A program made the position numbers and the translations under genes. 64,000 bases of DNA from assembly GCF_025397915.1 (NCBI RefSeq), contig NZ_JALIDZ010000001.1:124001-188000 (forward strand). The letters run 5' to 3'. Every line of letters begins with the position of its first letter. The stretch's first letter is position 1. This stretch comes from Microbaculum marinisediminis (lineage in GTDB: Bacteria; Pseudomonadota; Alphaproteobacteria; Rhizobiales; Tepidamorphaceae). The notes beneath the pieces are model-generated. The model ran no database searches. It was not told where the DNA came from and was given only the letters and a program-made list of their open reading frames with translations. Shown one piece after another: positions 44,324 through 53,393 of this stretch.

Positions 44324-44389
44324 TCCCGCCGGAGCGGCGGGACATCCCGCCCCTCCGCAACGCTCGGCTGGTCAAGAGGGGATCACACC

Positions 44390-45040
44390 ATGGCCAATAC
44401 GGAATCGGGCGCCGCGCGGGTTTCGCGGGTCCTCGACGAAATCGGCATCGGCACCAACGGCGATATCACCGTCAACGAGATCCTGTCGCTGGCGCAGACG
44501 ATGTCGTCGTCGCTGTCGAGCGTCTATCGCGCCGTCGACGCGTCGATCCAGCGCGAGTTCCGCGAGATCGCCTCGTATATCGAGGCGATGAAGACGGACA
44601 TCGCCGGGCTGCAGGCCAACGACCTGCAGCAGACGCATCTGCCGACGGCGGGCAAGGAGCTCGACGCCGTGGTCGAGGCCACCGAAGAGGCCACGAACAC
44701 GATCATGGAGTGCGCCGAGACGATCATGAACGCCGACGACGCCGACCATGACGCCTACAAGGCACTGGTCGACGAGAACGTCATGAAGATCTTCGAGGCC
44801 TGCTCCTTCCAGGACATTACCGGCCAGCGCATCACCAAGGTGGTCGAGACGCTGCGGATGATCGACGATCGCGTCAGCCGCTTCGCCCAGCGCATGCGGG
44901 TCGAGGACTCCGAGGGCCATGCCAACGAGGACGAGGCGAGCCGCGTGCAGCGCAGGAAGGACCTGCTGCTCGACGGGCCCCAGGCCAAGGGCGAAGGCGT
45001 CAGCCAGGACGAGGTCGACGACCTGTTTTCCGCGGCCTGA
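44390..45040 (+). CDS. cheZ: CheZ-like phosphatase
   Basis: CheZ dephosphorylates CheY-P. The 216-residue, largely helical protein has ACSFQDITGQRITKVVETL (about residues 141-159), which carries the catalytic Gln/Asp region, and the C-terminal SQDEVDDLFSAA peptide typical of CheY binding. It is directly downstream of cheY, which supports the call. The gene ends 2 bp from the convergent HAD gene, so no separate terminator is present. Confidence 0.9.
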   Translation: MANTESGAARVSRVLDEIGIGTNGDITVNEILSLAQTMSSSLSSVYRAVDASIQREFREIASYIEAMKTDIAGLQANDLQQTHLPTAGKELDAVVEATEEATNTIMECAETIMNADDADHDAYKALVDENVMKIFEACSFQDITGQRITKVVETLRMIDDRVSRFAQRMRVEDSEGHANEDEASRVQRRKDLLLDGPQAKGEGVSQDEVDDLFSAA

Positions 45041-45042
45041 CC

Positions 45043-45930
45043 CTACCAGACCAGCCGCGACATCACCGCGCGCGGCCAGACGTCGGCCTGCCGGAAGGAG
45101 GCCTCCAGTCCCGGCAGGTCGAGCGCATCCTCACGGATCAGTTCGCTGCCGTGAATGCCCGAGGCGATGAACAGGGCATCCACGCCCGACCGCGCCGCGC
45201 CGGCGAGATCCGTGCGCAGGCTGTCGCCGATCGCCAGCACGCGCCCGCGCTCGACCGGACGGCCGGCCGCCGTCGCCAGGCGGGCAAGGGCCTCGTCGTA
45301 GATCGGCGGGTGCGGCTTGCCGGCCCATAGCACCCTGCCCCCCAACGCTTCGTAGGCATCGGCGAGCGCGCCGGCGCAGTAGAGCAGCTCGTCGCCGCGC
45401 TCGACCACGACATCGGGATTGGCGCACACCATCTCTACGTCGCGCGCGCGGAACGCGGCGAGCATGTCGGCATAGTCCTCGGGCGTCTCTGTGGTGTCGT
45501 CGAACAGGCCGGTATTGACCACCAGCTCGGCATCGTCGGCGCCGGTGAGCGGCATGTCGATCCCCTCGAACACCCCGAGGTCGCGTTCCGGCCCGAGATG
45601 GAAGGCCTTGCGGCCGGCCCGCTCGGCCAGCATCGCGTGCGTCAGGTCGCCCGAAGAGACGATATCGTCATAGGCATGGTGCGGCACCTTCAGGCCGTCG
45701 AGCATCGCGCGGATCGGCCCCGAGGGGCGCGGCGCGTTGGTGATCAGGACGACCCGGCCGCCGGCCTCGCGGAACCGGTGGAGCGCGTCGCAGGCGTCGG
45801 GCCAGGCGCGGACGCCATTGTGGACGACGCCCCAGATGTCGCAGAGGATACCGTCGTAGCGTTCCGCAAGATCGCGGAACCGCAACAGGATTTGCGGGTG
45901 CGGCCCGTTTGTCGGGCTGGTGTCTGACAT
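45043..45930 (-). CDS. TIGR01459 family HAD-type hydrolase
   Basis: This 295-residue class IIA HAD protein has the nucleophile region YDGILCDIWGVVHNG (about residues 20-34), ITNAPRPS, GKPHPPIYDEAL and GDSLRTDLAGA. These are the phosphatase motifs of the TIGR01459 family in Hyphomicrobiales. Sugar or nucleotide phosphates are likely substrates, unproven. The ATG follows the TGA of the EAL gene with no gap (TGAATG), so translation is likely coupled. Confidence 0.9.
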   Translation of the reverse strand: MSDTSPTNGPHPQILLRFRDLAERYDGILCDIWGVVHNGVRAWPDACDALHRFREAGGRVVLITNAPRPSGPIRAMLDGLKVPHHAYDDIVSSGDLTHAMLAERAGRKAFHLGPERDLGVFEGIDMPLTGADDAELVVNTGLFDDTTETPEDYADMLAAFRARDVEMVCANPDVVVERGDELLYCAGALADAYEALGGRVLWAGKPHPPIYDEALARLATAAGRPVERGRVLAIGDSLRTDLAGAARSGVDALFIASGIHGSELIREDALDLPGLEASFRQADVWPRAVMSRLVW

Positions 45931-47256
45931 TCAGTTTATCGTGGGTTTGCGGGCCGCCTGCGCGGCATCGGCGCGGACGATGCGCGGTGGCGAGAACAGG
46001 TTCCCTTGGGCGAATTTCACGTCGTAGTCAAGGATATCGACCACTTGCGACTCCGCCTCCACGCGCGTGGCGATCAGCGTGATGCCGTACCGGGCGAGCA
46101 GCTTGGCGAGGTCGGCGGCGTGGATGTGGGCGCTGGCCGATAGTGGCGGCTGCATCAGCGTGTCCGCGTCGATCTTGATGTATCGGACGCCGTGCTTGGC
46201 CAGGCGCGCGCCGTCGATATCGAGCCGGTTCACGTTGTCCAGCGAGAAGCGGAAGCCGAGTTCGGCGAGCGCGTCGAGATTGGCGAGCTCTATGGGACCG
46301 AGATCGTCGAAGGCGGCCTGCGTGAACTCGAAGACGATGGCCCCGGCGAGATTGCGGTTCTCGCCCATGAAATCCACGAACTGCTGGAAGAACTCGCCAT
46401 CGCCCAGGGACCGGGCCGAGATGTTGCAGAAGATCCCGACATCGTTGTTCTTGCGGGCGATCTTGCGCAGGATCTGAACCGTGCGGAACAGCACGGCGTT
46501 GTCGATGATCGGCATGATGCCGGTGCGCTCGGCCAGCGGGATGAACTGCCGCGGCATCAGCGAGCGGCCGTCGTCGGTGCGCAGCCGCGCGAAGGCCTCG
46601 TAGTACCGCACCCGCCGTTGCGGCAGGGTGACGATCGACTGCAGGTGGATGAGCGGCCCGTGCTCCTCGACCGAGCGCCGCAGGATAGCCGCGGCGTCGG
46701 CATCCGACATGCCCGGGAACGCCGGGGACTCCTCGAGGGTCTCCGCCCGCCCGCCGATCTCCGCGCCGGCCAGCGCCCCCCTGGCGGCAGGCGCCGCGCT
46801 CTCGAGCGCCGAAACCGTCTCGGCGAGGCCGTCGAGCCGGTCCTCGATCTGGCGCATGTCGGTGACGATCGTCTCCACCCGTTCCTCGATCATGTCGTCG
46901 ACACGCACCGTCAGCGTCGCCTCGATGTCGGCGATCCGCTGGTTAAGCCCAGCGATCTCGTCCTGGAACCGGCCGGAGACGCGCACGACCTCGCGTAGCT
47001 CGGCCTCGACGGCGGAACGCTCGCGGGCGCGCGCGGAGTAGAATTCGGCCAGCACCATGATCAGAAGCGCGGCGAAGCCGATCCAGCCAGCCTCGGCGAC
47101 GCTCATGCCGGCGCGGGCATAGAGGATCGTCGCCAGCGACCCCGCGATCACCACCATGCAGAAGGCGACGAACCACGGCGACGGCGACGGCAGGACGGAG
47201 CGCGGCTCGTCCGGGCCTCTCAAGGTGTCCGCTTCGACCGGTGACGACACTGACAT
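45931..47256 (-). CDS. TipF-like membrane protein with degenerate EAL domain
   Basis: This 441-residue protein has two N-terminal membrane helices (28-47 and about 57-72), a coiled-coil-like charged region (about 78-150) and an EAL domain from about 195. The EAL motif reads EAF (220-222). Downstream it keeps NISARSL, but the DDFG-type metal motif is LDNVNRLD, so phosphodiesterase activity is doubtful. Layout matches Caulobacter TipF, a c-di-GMP-binding flagellar assembly factor. cheY and cheZ lie 1-2 kb away, which supports a motility role. Confidence 0.75.
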   Translation of the reverse strand: MSVSSPVEADTLRGPDEPRSVLPSPSPWFVAFCMVVIAGSLATILYARAGMSVAEAGWIGFAALLIMVLAEFYSARARERSAVEAELREVVRVSGRFQDEIAGLNQRIADIEATLTVRVDDMIEERVETIVTDMRQIEDRLDGLAETVSALESAAPAARGALAGAEIGGRAETLEESPAFPGMSDADAAAILRRSVEEHGPLIHLQSIVTLPQRRVRYYEAFARLRTDDGRSLMPRQFIPLAERTGIMPIIDNAVLFRTVQILRKIARKNNDVGIFCNISARSLGDGEFFQQFVDFMGENRNLAGAIVFEFTQAAFDDLGPIELANLDALAELGFRFSLDNVNRLDIDGARLAKHGVRYIKIDADTLMQPPLSASAHIHAADLAKLLARYGITLIATRVEAESQVVDILDYDVKFAQGNLFSPPRIVRADAAQAARKPTIN

Positions 47257-47322
47257 GCGGCGGATACTAGGTGATTCTCGCCGGCAAGTAGCGCGGTGCT
47301 TAACAAATCGTGTACGGGCCCG

Positions 47323-47922
47323 TCAGCAGCCCGCGCCGCCCGATACCGGGAACTTCAGCGTCGGCCGGCCGGCCTTCATGACCGTTACCTCGCCGGCGGA
47401 GACGGGAACGTCCTCGGGATCGGTTTCCTCGCCGAAATCGACCTCGACGACGACCCTGACCGTGTTGTCTGCGCTGTCGAATACCTGCCGCGGGTACTGG
47501 CCGAAGCCGATCGGCTCGCCGTCGGCGGTGGTGCGCGAGAAGGTGACGAGCGTACCGTCGATCAGCATCACCGCCGGCATGGGGCCGTTGGCGTCGTCAC
47601 TGCCGCCGCCGGGCATGGCGTCGACGAAGACGATGTCCTCCTCGCCCTCGCGGCTGAGGAACAGGCCGCACCCGCTTTCGAACGGCAGCGCGGCCAGGTC
47701 GAGGACGCCGACATTCGGCATCTCGTCGGACGCCCCCTGGCCGGCGGGAACCGGCGTCGAGGTGGTGATCCGGGAGGAGTCCTTGGCCGGCTGCGCCGGC
47801 GCGGTCTCCTCCGCCATCTCGACGCCCACCCGGTCGAGGGCATCGGGAACGACCAACACATAGGCGACGCCGGCCGCAACCAGCACGGCGACGCCTATGA
47901 CCAACATGCTCTTTATCGACAT
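47323..47922 (-). CDS. Membrane-anchored periplasmic protein of unknown function
   Basis: The protein is 199 residues. One N-terminal helix (MLVIGVAVLVAAGVAYVLVV) anchors it, followed by a Pro/Thr-rich stretch and a beta-rich domain with CGLFLSREGEEDIVFVDAMP and VTFSRTTADGEPIGFGQYP. The end is GGAGC with a C-terminal Cys. No family recognised. It lies between the TipF-like gene and a transaminase. Confidence 0.55.
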   Translation of the reverse strand: MSIKSMLVIGVAVLVAAGVAYVLVVPDALDRVGVEMAEETAPAQPAKDSSRITTSTPVPAGQGASDEMPNVGVLDLAALPFESGCGLFLSREGEEDIVFVDAMPGGGSDDANGPMPAVMLIDGTLVTFSRTTADGEPIGFGQYPRQVFDSADNTVRVVVEVDFGEETDPEDVPVSAGEVTVMKAGRPTLKFPVSGGAGC

Positions 47923-47950
47923 CGATTCCGATCCAGGTACCGCCGTGCGG

Positions 47951-49300
47951 TCAGCTCAGCTCGCCGAGCAGCTTGCCGAGCCCGTCAAACAGCCCGCCGA
48001 TCTGATCGCGGGAGATGGTCAGCGGTGGCGACAGCGCGATGGTGTCGCCGGTGACGCGGATCATCATGTCATACTCGTGGAAGGCCCTGTCCATCGCCTC
48101 GTAGGCGCGGGCGCCGACGGCGCCGGGCCGCGACTCAAGGTCGATGGCCGCCACCAGGCCGATGGTGCGGATGTCGACGACATTCGGCTTGCCCTTCAGG
48201 CTCATGGCCGCGTCGGCCCACTCGCCCTCCAGTTCCCTGGCCCGGTCGAACAGGCCCTCGTCGAGATAGACGTCGAGGGTCGCCAGCCCCGCGGCCACCG
48301 CGATCGGATGGGCCGAGTAGGTGTAGCCGTGGAACAGCTCGATCACGTGCTCGGGGCCGTTCATGAAGGCATCGTAGACCGGCTTGCGCACGATCACGCC
48401 GCCCATGGGGACGGTGCCCGAGGTGACGCCCTTGGCGAAGGTGATCATGTCGGGGACGACGCCGTAGCGCTCGGCGGCGGTGCCGAAGCCGAGGCGGCCG
48501 AACGCGGTGATGACCTCGTCGAAGATCAGCAGGATGCCGTGCTTGTCGCAGATCTCGCGCAGCTTCCTGAGGTAGCCCTTGGGCGGCGGCAGCACGCCGG
48601 TGGAGCCGGCCATCGGCTCGACGACGACGGCGGCGATGGTGGAGGCGTCGTGCAGGGCGACGATCGATTCGAGATTGTCGGCCAGGTGCGCGCCCCATTC
48701 GGGCTCGCCGCGGGTGAAGGCCTGCTCGGCGCGGTTATAGGTGTGCGGCAGGTGGTCGACGCCGGTCAGGAGGCCGCCGAAGAACTTGCGGTTGTTGACG
48801 ATGCCGCCGACCGAGATGCCGCCGAAACCGACGCCGTGATAGCCGCGCTCGCGGCCGATCAGGCGGGTCTTCGAGCCCTTGCCCTGGACGTTCCAGTAGG
48901 CGAGCGCGATCTTCAGAGCCGAATCAACGGCCTCGGAGCCGGAATTGGCGAAGAAGACGTGGTCGAGATCGGCCGGCGCCATCATGCCCAGACGGTTGGC
49001 CAGCGCGAAGGCCTTGGGATGGGCGAACTGGAAGGCCGGCGCGTAGTCGAGCTCGGCGGCCTGCTTCTGGATCGCCTCGACGATCGGCGCGCGGCCGTGG
49101 CCGGCGTTGCAGCACCACAGACCGGCGGTCGCATCGAGGACCGCGCGCCCGTCCGGGGTATAATAATGGACGTCCTTGGCGCGCGAGATCAGGCGCGGGT
49201 TCTTCTTGAACGCCCGATTCGGCGTGAACGGCATCCAGAAGGCTTCGAGATCGTTGGGCGACAGTTCCGCCGATGTGTCGATGTCATGCGCGACCGACAT
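47951..49300 (-). CDS. Omega-amino acid--pyruvate aminotransferase (class III)
   Basis: This is a 449-residue PLP enzyme of the class III aminotransferases. It has ATAGLWCCNAGHGR near residue 57, NSGSEAVDSALKIAL (120-134), DEVITAFGR (261-269) and the Schiff-base Lys290 in TFAKGVTSG. The pattern matches beta-alanine--pyruvate transaminases; other omega-amino donors are possible. I chose ATG at 49300. The frame's upstream 27 residues are non-coding in character. Confidence 0.92.
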   Translation of the reverse strand: MSVAHDIDTSAELSPNDLEAFWMPFTPNRAFKKNPRLISRAKDVHYYTPDGRAVLDATAGLWCCNAGHGRAPIVEAIQKQAAELDYAPAFQFAHPKAFALANRLGMMAPADLDHVFFANSGSEAVDSALKIALAYWNVQGKGSKTRLIGRERGYHGVGFGGISVGGIVNNRKFFGGLLTGVDHLPHTYNRAEQAFTRGEPEWGAHLADNLESIVALHDASTIAAVVVEPMAGSTGVLPPPKGYLRKLREICDKHGILLIFDEVITAFGRLGFGTAAERYGVVPDMITFAKGVTSGTVPMGGVIVRKPVYDAFMNGPEHVIELFHGYTYSAHPIAVAAGLATLDVYLDEGLFDRARELEGEWADAAMSLKGKPNVVDIRTIGLVAAIDLESRPGAVGARAYEAMDRAFHEYDMMIRVTGDTIALSPPLTISRDQIGGLFDGLGKLLGELS

Positions 49301-49481
49301 TGATGTGCTCCTTGAACGGATTTGGTTCTCGTTGGTGCAGCGCGCGGGACGATAGCAGAGGCCCGCGGGTCGGGAAACCACCCGAGCGGTGGCGCGGGCA
49401 ACCGTTTCTTTACCCTAATTGCGGATTAATCGGGGCGTTCGCGGTCGTCAGTCTGCAGGAAAGCGAGGGGTTCGTCCGGTC

Positions 49482-50918
49482 ATGGCATCGGCCGAAACAG
49501 ATTCACCAGTCCATCGGGTTCTCGTCGTCGACCGCGATCCGGTCTTCCGGCGCTTCGTGCGCGAGGAAGTCGCATCGCGCTCGGGCCTGGCGCTCGACAT
49601 CCTCGAAGCCGAAAGCTGGAGCGAGGCGCGCGCAGCCGCCGAGGCGCCGGTCGACGCCATCCTGTTCGGGATCGACGGCGCCAACGGCGAGCGGAGCGCC
49701 GATCTCGCCGCCGCCGCCGCAGAGGCGCCCGTCATAGCGATCAGCGGCACCGGATCGCTCGGCCTGGCGGTTGCCGCGATGCGGGCCGGCGCCGCCGACG
49801 TCCTGGTCCGGCCGACCCGACCCGAAGCCGTCGCCGAGGCGATCGAACGGACGCTGGAGCCGACGCCCAAGCAGCCCCTCGTTCCGACCGGGTCGGCGCG
49901 GCAGACGGCCCGCGCCCCGTCCACCGATTTCGAGCGGTTCATCGGCCATTCGGAGGTGATGCGCGGTGTTTTCGAGCTGATTTCCCGGGTGTCCCCTTCG
50001 AAAGCCCCGGTTTTCGTCACCGGCGAGAGCGGAACCGGCAAGGAACTGACCGCCGAGGCGGTGCATGGCCGGTCCGGACGTCCCGGCGCCTTCGTCGCGC
50101 TCAATTGCGGCGCGATCCCGCGCGATCTGATGGAAAGCGAGATTTTCGGCCACGTTCGCGGCGCCTTCACCAGCGCCAACGAGGACCGCGCCGGCGCCGC
50201 GGAGCTGGCCAATGGCGGCACGCTGTTCCTCGACGAAATCTGCGAAATGGCGCCGGACCTGCAGACAAAGCTCCTGCGCTTCATCCAAACGGGCACTTTG
50301 CGCCGGGTCGGCGACACCCAGTCCAGGCCCGTCGACGTGCGCTTCGTCTGCGCGACCAACCGCAACCCGGAGGCCGAAGTCGCCGCAGGCCGGTTCCGCG
50401 CCGACCTCTACTACCGCCTGCACGTGCTGCCAGTTCACCTGCCGCCGCTTCGCGAGCGGTGCGAGGACATCCTGCCGATCGCGGACGCGACGCTGCTGGC
50501 GTTCGCCGCCGAGGAAGGCCGCGGCTTCACACGGTTCGACGCGGAGGCCCGCGCCCTGCTCGTCCACTACGAGTGGCCCGGCAACGTGCGCCAACTGCAG
50601 AACGTCATCCGCCGCGCCGTCGTGATGAACGACGGGGACGAAATCACAGCCCCGATGCTGGCGATGGCGCTGGCCCGGGCCGGCCAGATCGGTGTCGAGG
50701 CGCCCGTCCGGAGCGCGGACGCCGGCAATCCGATCCAGCAATCCGGGACGATTGAGCCGTTCTGGCTGCAGGAACGGCGCATCATCGAGGATGCGCTCTC
50801 GGCCTTCGACGGCAATGTCGTCCAGGCCGCCGCCGCCCTGCAGATCAGCGCCTCCACCATCTACCGCAAGAAACAGGGCTGGACGGCAGACCGCCTGGTC
50901 GCGCACTCCGCGGCCTGA
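49482..50918 (+). CDS. Sigma-54-type response regulator with degenerate receiver
   Basis: This is a 478-residue protein with an N-terminal receiver-like domain (about 10-120), an AAA+ domain and a Fis-type HTH (about 435-470, ending STIYRKKQGW). AAA+ motifs are Walker A GESGTGKE (180-187), the GAFTSA loop (227-232, consensus GAFTGA) and Walker B GGTLFLDE (245-252). The receiver lacks the phosphoacceptor: the DAILFGID strand has Gly63 where Asp is expected, and the usual KP is RP. It is probably controlled without phosphorylation, or by another input. Its targets are unknown. ATG at 49482 is chosen. Confidence 0.88.
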   Translation: MASAETDSPVHRVLVVDRDPVFRRFVREEVASRSGLALDILEAESWSEARAAAEAPVDAILFGIDGANGERSADLAAAAAEAPVIAISGTGSLGLAVAAMRAGAADVLVRPTRPEAVAEAIERTLEPTPKQPLVPTGSARQTARAPSTDFERFIGHSEVMRGVFELISRVSPSKAPVFVTGESGTGKELTAEAVHGRSGRPGAFVALNCGAIPRDLMESEIFGHVRGAFTSANEDRAGAAELANGGTLFLDEICEMAPDLQTKLLRFIQTGTLRRVGDTQSRPVDVRFVCATNRNPEAEVAAGRFRADLYYRLHVLPVHLPPLRERCEDILPIADATLLAFAAEEGRGFTRFDAEARALLVHYEWPGNVRQLQNVIRRAVVMNDGDEITAPMLAMALARAGQIGVEAPVRSADAGNPIQQSGTIEPFWLQERRIIEDALSAFDGNVVQAAAALQISASTIYRKKQGWTADRLVAHSAA

Positions 50919-51020
50919 TCGCGCACTTCGCAGGGTTCGCTTGCCGCGGCCCGTTTCCATGCGCCAATATGATTGCCGGATGCAGCGGCTGAGCGAAAAG
51001 GCCGTGCTTCGGGGGGTAAG

Positions 51021-51605
51021 ATGATCCGTTTTCTCCGCAGCGCCCTGGTCGGCGCCATCGTGTCGTGGATCGCCGCGGCGCCCGCCATGGCGGACGAGGC
51101 CCTGAAGGCGCTGGCGGGCGAGGCTGAACAGGCCGCCGCCGCCGGCCGGACCCTGGAGGCGCTGGACCTCGCCGACCGGTTCGCCGAGGCCGTCTGGCAG
51201 ACGGTCCCCCTCGCCTTCCGCAAGACCGCACTGGTCGATTCCGCGCCGACCGCGTTCGGCCGGGAAGAGCCGCGCGCGACCAACACCTACACGGTCGACG
51301 AGGAAATCCACATCTACGCCGAGCCGGTGGCCTTCGGCTGGGAGTCCACCGGCGAAGGTTACCGGACCGACCTGGTCGCCGACGTCAGGGTGGCGACGGC
51401 CGAAGGCAAGATCATCGTCGGCCACAAGGCGTTCGCGGAGTTCCAGATCGCATCGGCCGAGCGCGACGCGGACGTGTTCCTGGCTCTGACCTACGTGTTC
51501 GGCGGGCTCGGCCCCGGCGACTACGTGGTCACGACCACGCTCACGGACCGGGTCTACGGCAAGACGGCGGCGTTCTCGCTGCCGATCACGATCACGCGCG
51601 GCTAG
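51021..51605 (+). CDS. Secreted protein of unknown function
   Basis: This 194-residue protein has a signal peptide (RSALVGAIVSWIAAAPAMA, cleavage near residue 24), a helical stretch (ALKALAGEAEQAAAAGRTLE), then a beta-rich domain with EEIHIYAEPVAFGWE and ADVFLALTYVFGGLGPGDY. It is probably periplasmic. No known family recognised. The GTAAGATG context supports ATG at 51021. Its TAG stop overlaps the convergent DUF427 stop in CTAG (51602-51605). Confidence 0.6.
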   Translation: MIRFLRSALVGAIVSWIAAAPAMADEALKALAGEAEQAAAAGRTLEALDLADRFAEAVWQTVPLAFRKTALVDSAPTAFGREEPRATNTYTVDEEIHIYAEPVAFGWESTGEGYRTDLVADVRVATAEGKIIVGHKAFAEFQIASAERDADVFLALTYVFGGLGPGDYVVTTTLTDRVYGKTAAFSLPITITRG

Positions 51606-51958
51606 CCGATCTCGACGTCGACGCGATCGGCATAGAAGGCGAGACAGCCGGCGATCTCCGCGACCGCCGCATAAGGCGTCTCGTAGGACCACGCCACGTT
51701 GCGGCCGGCATCCCCCAGGGCGGGGATCGTAAAATAGCAAGCCTCCCCCTTGAACGGGCAGTAGGTCAGGTGCTCGCTGGGCTCGAGCCGGTCCATCGCC
51801 GCATCCTCGCGCGGCAGGTAGTAGACCGGCGGATAATGAGCCTCCCGCATCACCAGGGCACGGTCGCTTTCGGCGACACGCTGCCCGCCGGCGATGACGG
51901 TGACATGCCGTCTGGCCGGTGAAATCGTGATCGGATGGTCGGGTCCGGGCAGTTTCAT
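51602..51958 (-). CDS. DUF427 domain-containing protein
   Basis: The 118-residue protein has the DUF427 pattern: VAESDRALVMREAHYPPVYYLPR (two blocks), YCPFKGEACYF, AWSYETPYAAVAEIAGCLAFY and a final VDVEI strand. The family is a small single-domain fold of unknown function. The ATG at 51958 has GGGGAG upstream. It is minus-strand, following the MFS gene by 35 bp. Confidence 0.9.
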   Translation of the reverse strand: MKLPGPDHPITISPARRHVTVIAGGQRVAESDRALVMREAHYPPVYYLPREDAAMDRLEPSEHLTYCPFKGEACYFTIPALGDAGRNVAWSYETPYAAVAEIAGCLAFYADRVDVEIG

Positions 51959-51993
51959 CGGATGCTCCCCATCGGACTTTCCAGTGAAGGGGG

Positions 51994-53208
51994 TCAGCCC
52001 TTGCCCTTGCCCTTGCCCTCCCGCTCCAGTCCGACCAGCGCGGCGCGGATCGGCGGCAAGCTGAGGGCGGCGATCGTCAGGACACCGTAAACCACGGCGA
52101 AGGTGAGCGACAATCCGACGGGCCCCTGCGACTGCATCGCCAAACCGGTGATCCAGGGTCCGATCAGGGCGCCGATTCCCCACATCACGCCGAACGCGGC
52201 GTTTGCCGCCACAAGGCGGATGCCGGTTAGATACTGGCCGATAAGGGTTATGGCGATCGTGTAGACGCCAAAGGCCGCTGCCCCCCAGAAGAACAGGAAG
52301 ACATAGGTCAGGACATTGGACAGCGGCAGTAGCGGAAGCACGATGGCACCGGCGAACGCGGCGGCGGACAGCAGCGCCAGCAGAAGGCGGCGGTTCATCC
52401 GGTCGGCGAGCCAGCCGATCGGAAACTGCAGGATCACGTTGCCGGTCACCAGCACCGACAGGGTGATGATCGTCACCGTCTGGGTCTCGCCGCGACCGAA
52501 CGCGTAGACGACCCACAGGGCGAAGGTCGCGGCATCGAAGAACGAAAACACCGCGACCGCCAGCAGCAGGACCGGGATCGCCAACATGACCCTCGGCAGT
52601 TCGCGGAACGGCACTTTCTCCATCGCCGGCACCGCCGTCCGGAGCCAAAGCACCGGCGCGCCCATGAGAAGGTAGATCGCAGCGACCGCACCGAAGGAGC
52701 CGGCACCCTGGTAGCCGAGCACCGGGACGAGTAGCGGGCCGAGCGCGAACAGAGCGGAAATCACGGTCGTGTAGGTACCGATGACACGGCCGCGAAACCG
52801 TTCCGGCGCCAGGACGTTGATCCACACCTCGCAGATGACGAACAGGGCGTTGGCGCCGACGCCGAGCAGGAAGCGCAGGATGCCCCAGATGACCAGATGT
52901 TCGGTCAGCCCCAGAAGCGTCATGGTCGCGGCGGTTCCCAGCAGCGACCAGACCGCAAGCCGCCAGGCGCCGAAACGCCCGGTGAGCCACGGCAGCATGA
53001 CCGAGCAGACGAGGACGCCGAGGCCCTGGATCGCCGCCAGCACGCCGATCGTCACGGTCGACACGCCGCGCTCCTCGAGATTGAGGGCAATGGCGGGATA
53101 GATGTAGCCGACCGACAGCGCGAATGCGCCGATCACCGCCATGACGGCGGCCAACGCGGGCAACGGCAGGGCCGTATCGGCTCGAGTATCGGTCAAAGGG
53201 CCTGCCAT
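51994..53208 (-). CDS. MFS transporter
   Basis: The 404-residue protein has about twelve hydrophobic segments and the first-half loop RFRGRVIGTYTTVISALFALGP (two blocks), similar to the UMF/YcaD-type major facilitators. LADRMNRRLLLALL supplies a second-half loop motif. Substrate unknown. The C-terminus ends in GKGKGKG, encoded by a CCTTGC hexanucleotide repeat near 51998-52018. The ATG at 53208 is chosen; the longer frame upstream overlaps the cyclase promoter region. Confidence 0.88.
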   Translation of the reverse strand: MAGPLTDTRADTALPLPALAAVMAVIGAFALSVGYIYPAIALNLEERGVSTVTIGVLAAIQGLGVLVCSVMLPWLTGRFGAWRLAVWSLLGTAATMTLLGLTEHLVIWGILRFLLGVGANALFVICEVWINVLAPERFRGRVIGTYTTVISALFALGPLLVPVLGYQGAGSFGAVAAIYLLMGAPVLWLRTAVPAMEKVPFRELPRVMLAIPVLLLAVAVFSFFDAATFALWVVYAFGRGETQTVTIITLSVLVTGNVILQFPIGWLADRMNRRLLLALLSAAAFAGAIVLPLLPLSNVLTYVFLFFWGAAAFGVYTIAITLIGQYLTGIRLVAANAAFGVMWGIGALIGPWITGLAMQSQGPVGLSLTFAVVYGVLTIAALSLPPIRAALVGLEREGKGKGKG

Positions 53209-53393
53209 CGCCTTAGGCTCGCATGCGAACGGAATACTCGCGATAGACGAAGGTCGACGGCGGCGCAATCCGAATCCATCGGCCGTCCGATTCCCGCAGT
53301 TCGCGAACAGCTTGGCCCGTCGCGCGCGACCGGTGTTAGGGTTGTGAAGGGAAAGCGGATTGCCGATTCGCAAGTTGGGGGAACGGACGGTCG

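Noticed and set aside
49405-49440. CtrA-like or AT-rich palindrome before the sigma-54-type activator
   Set aside because: Only short arms (TAAT/ATTA) and no consensus spacing; too weak to annotate.
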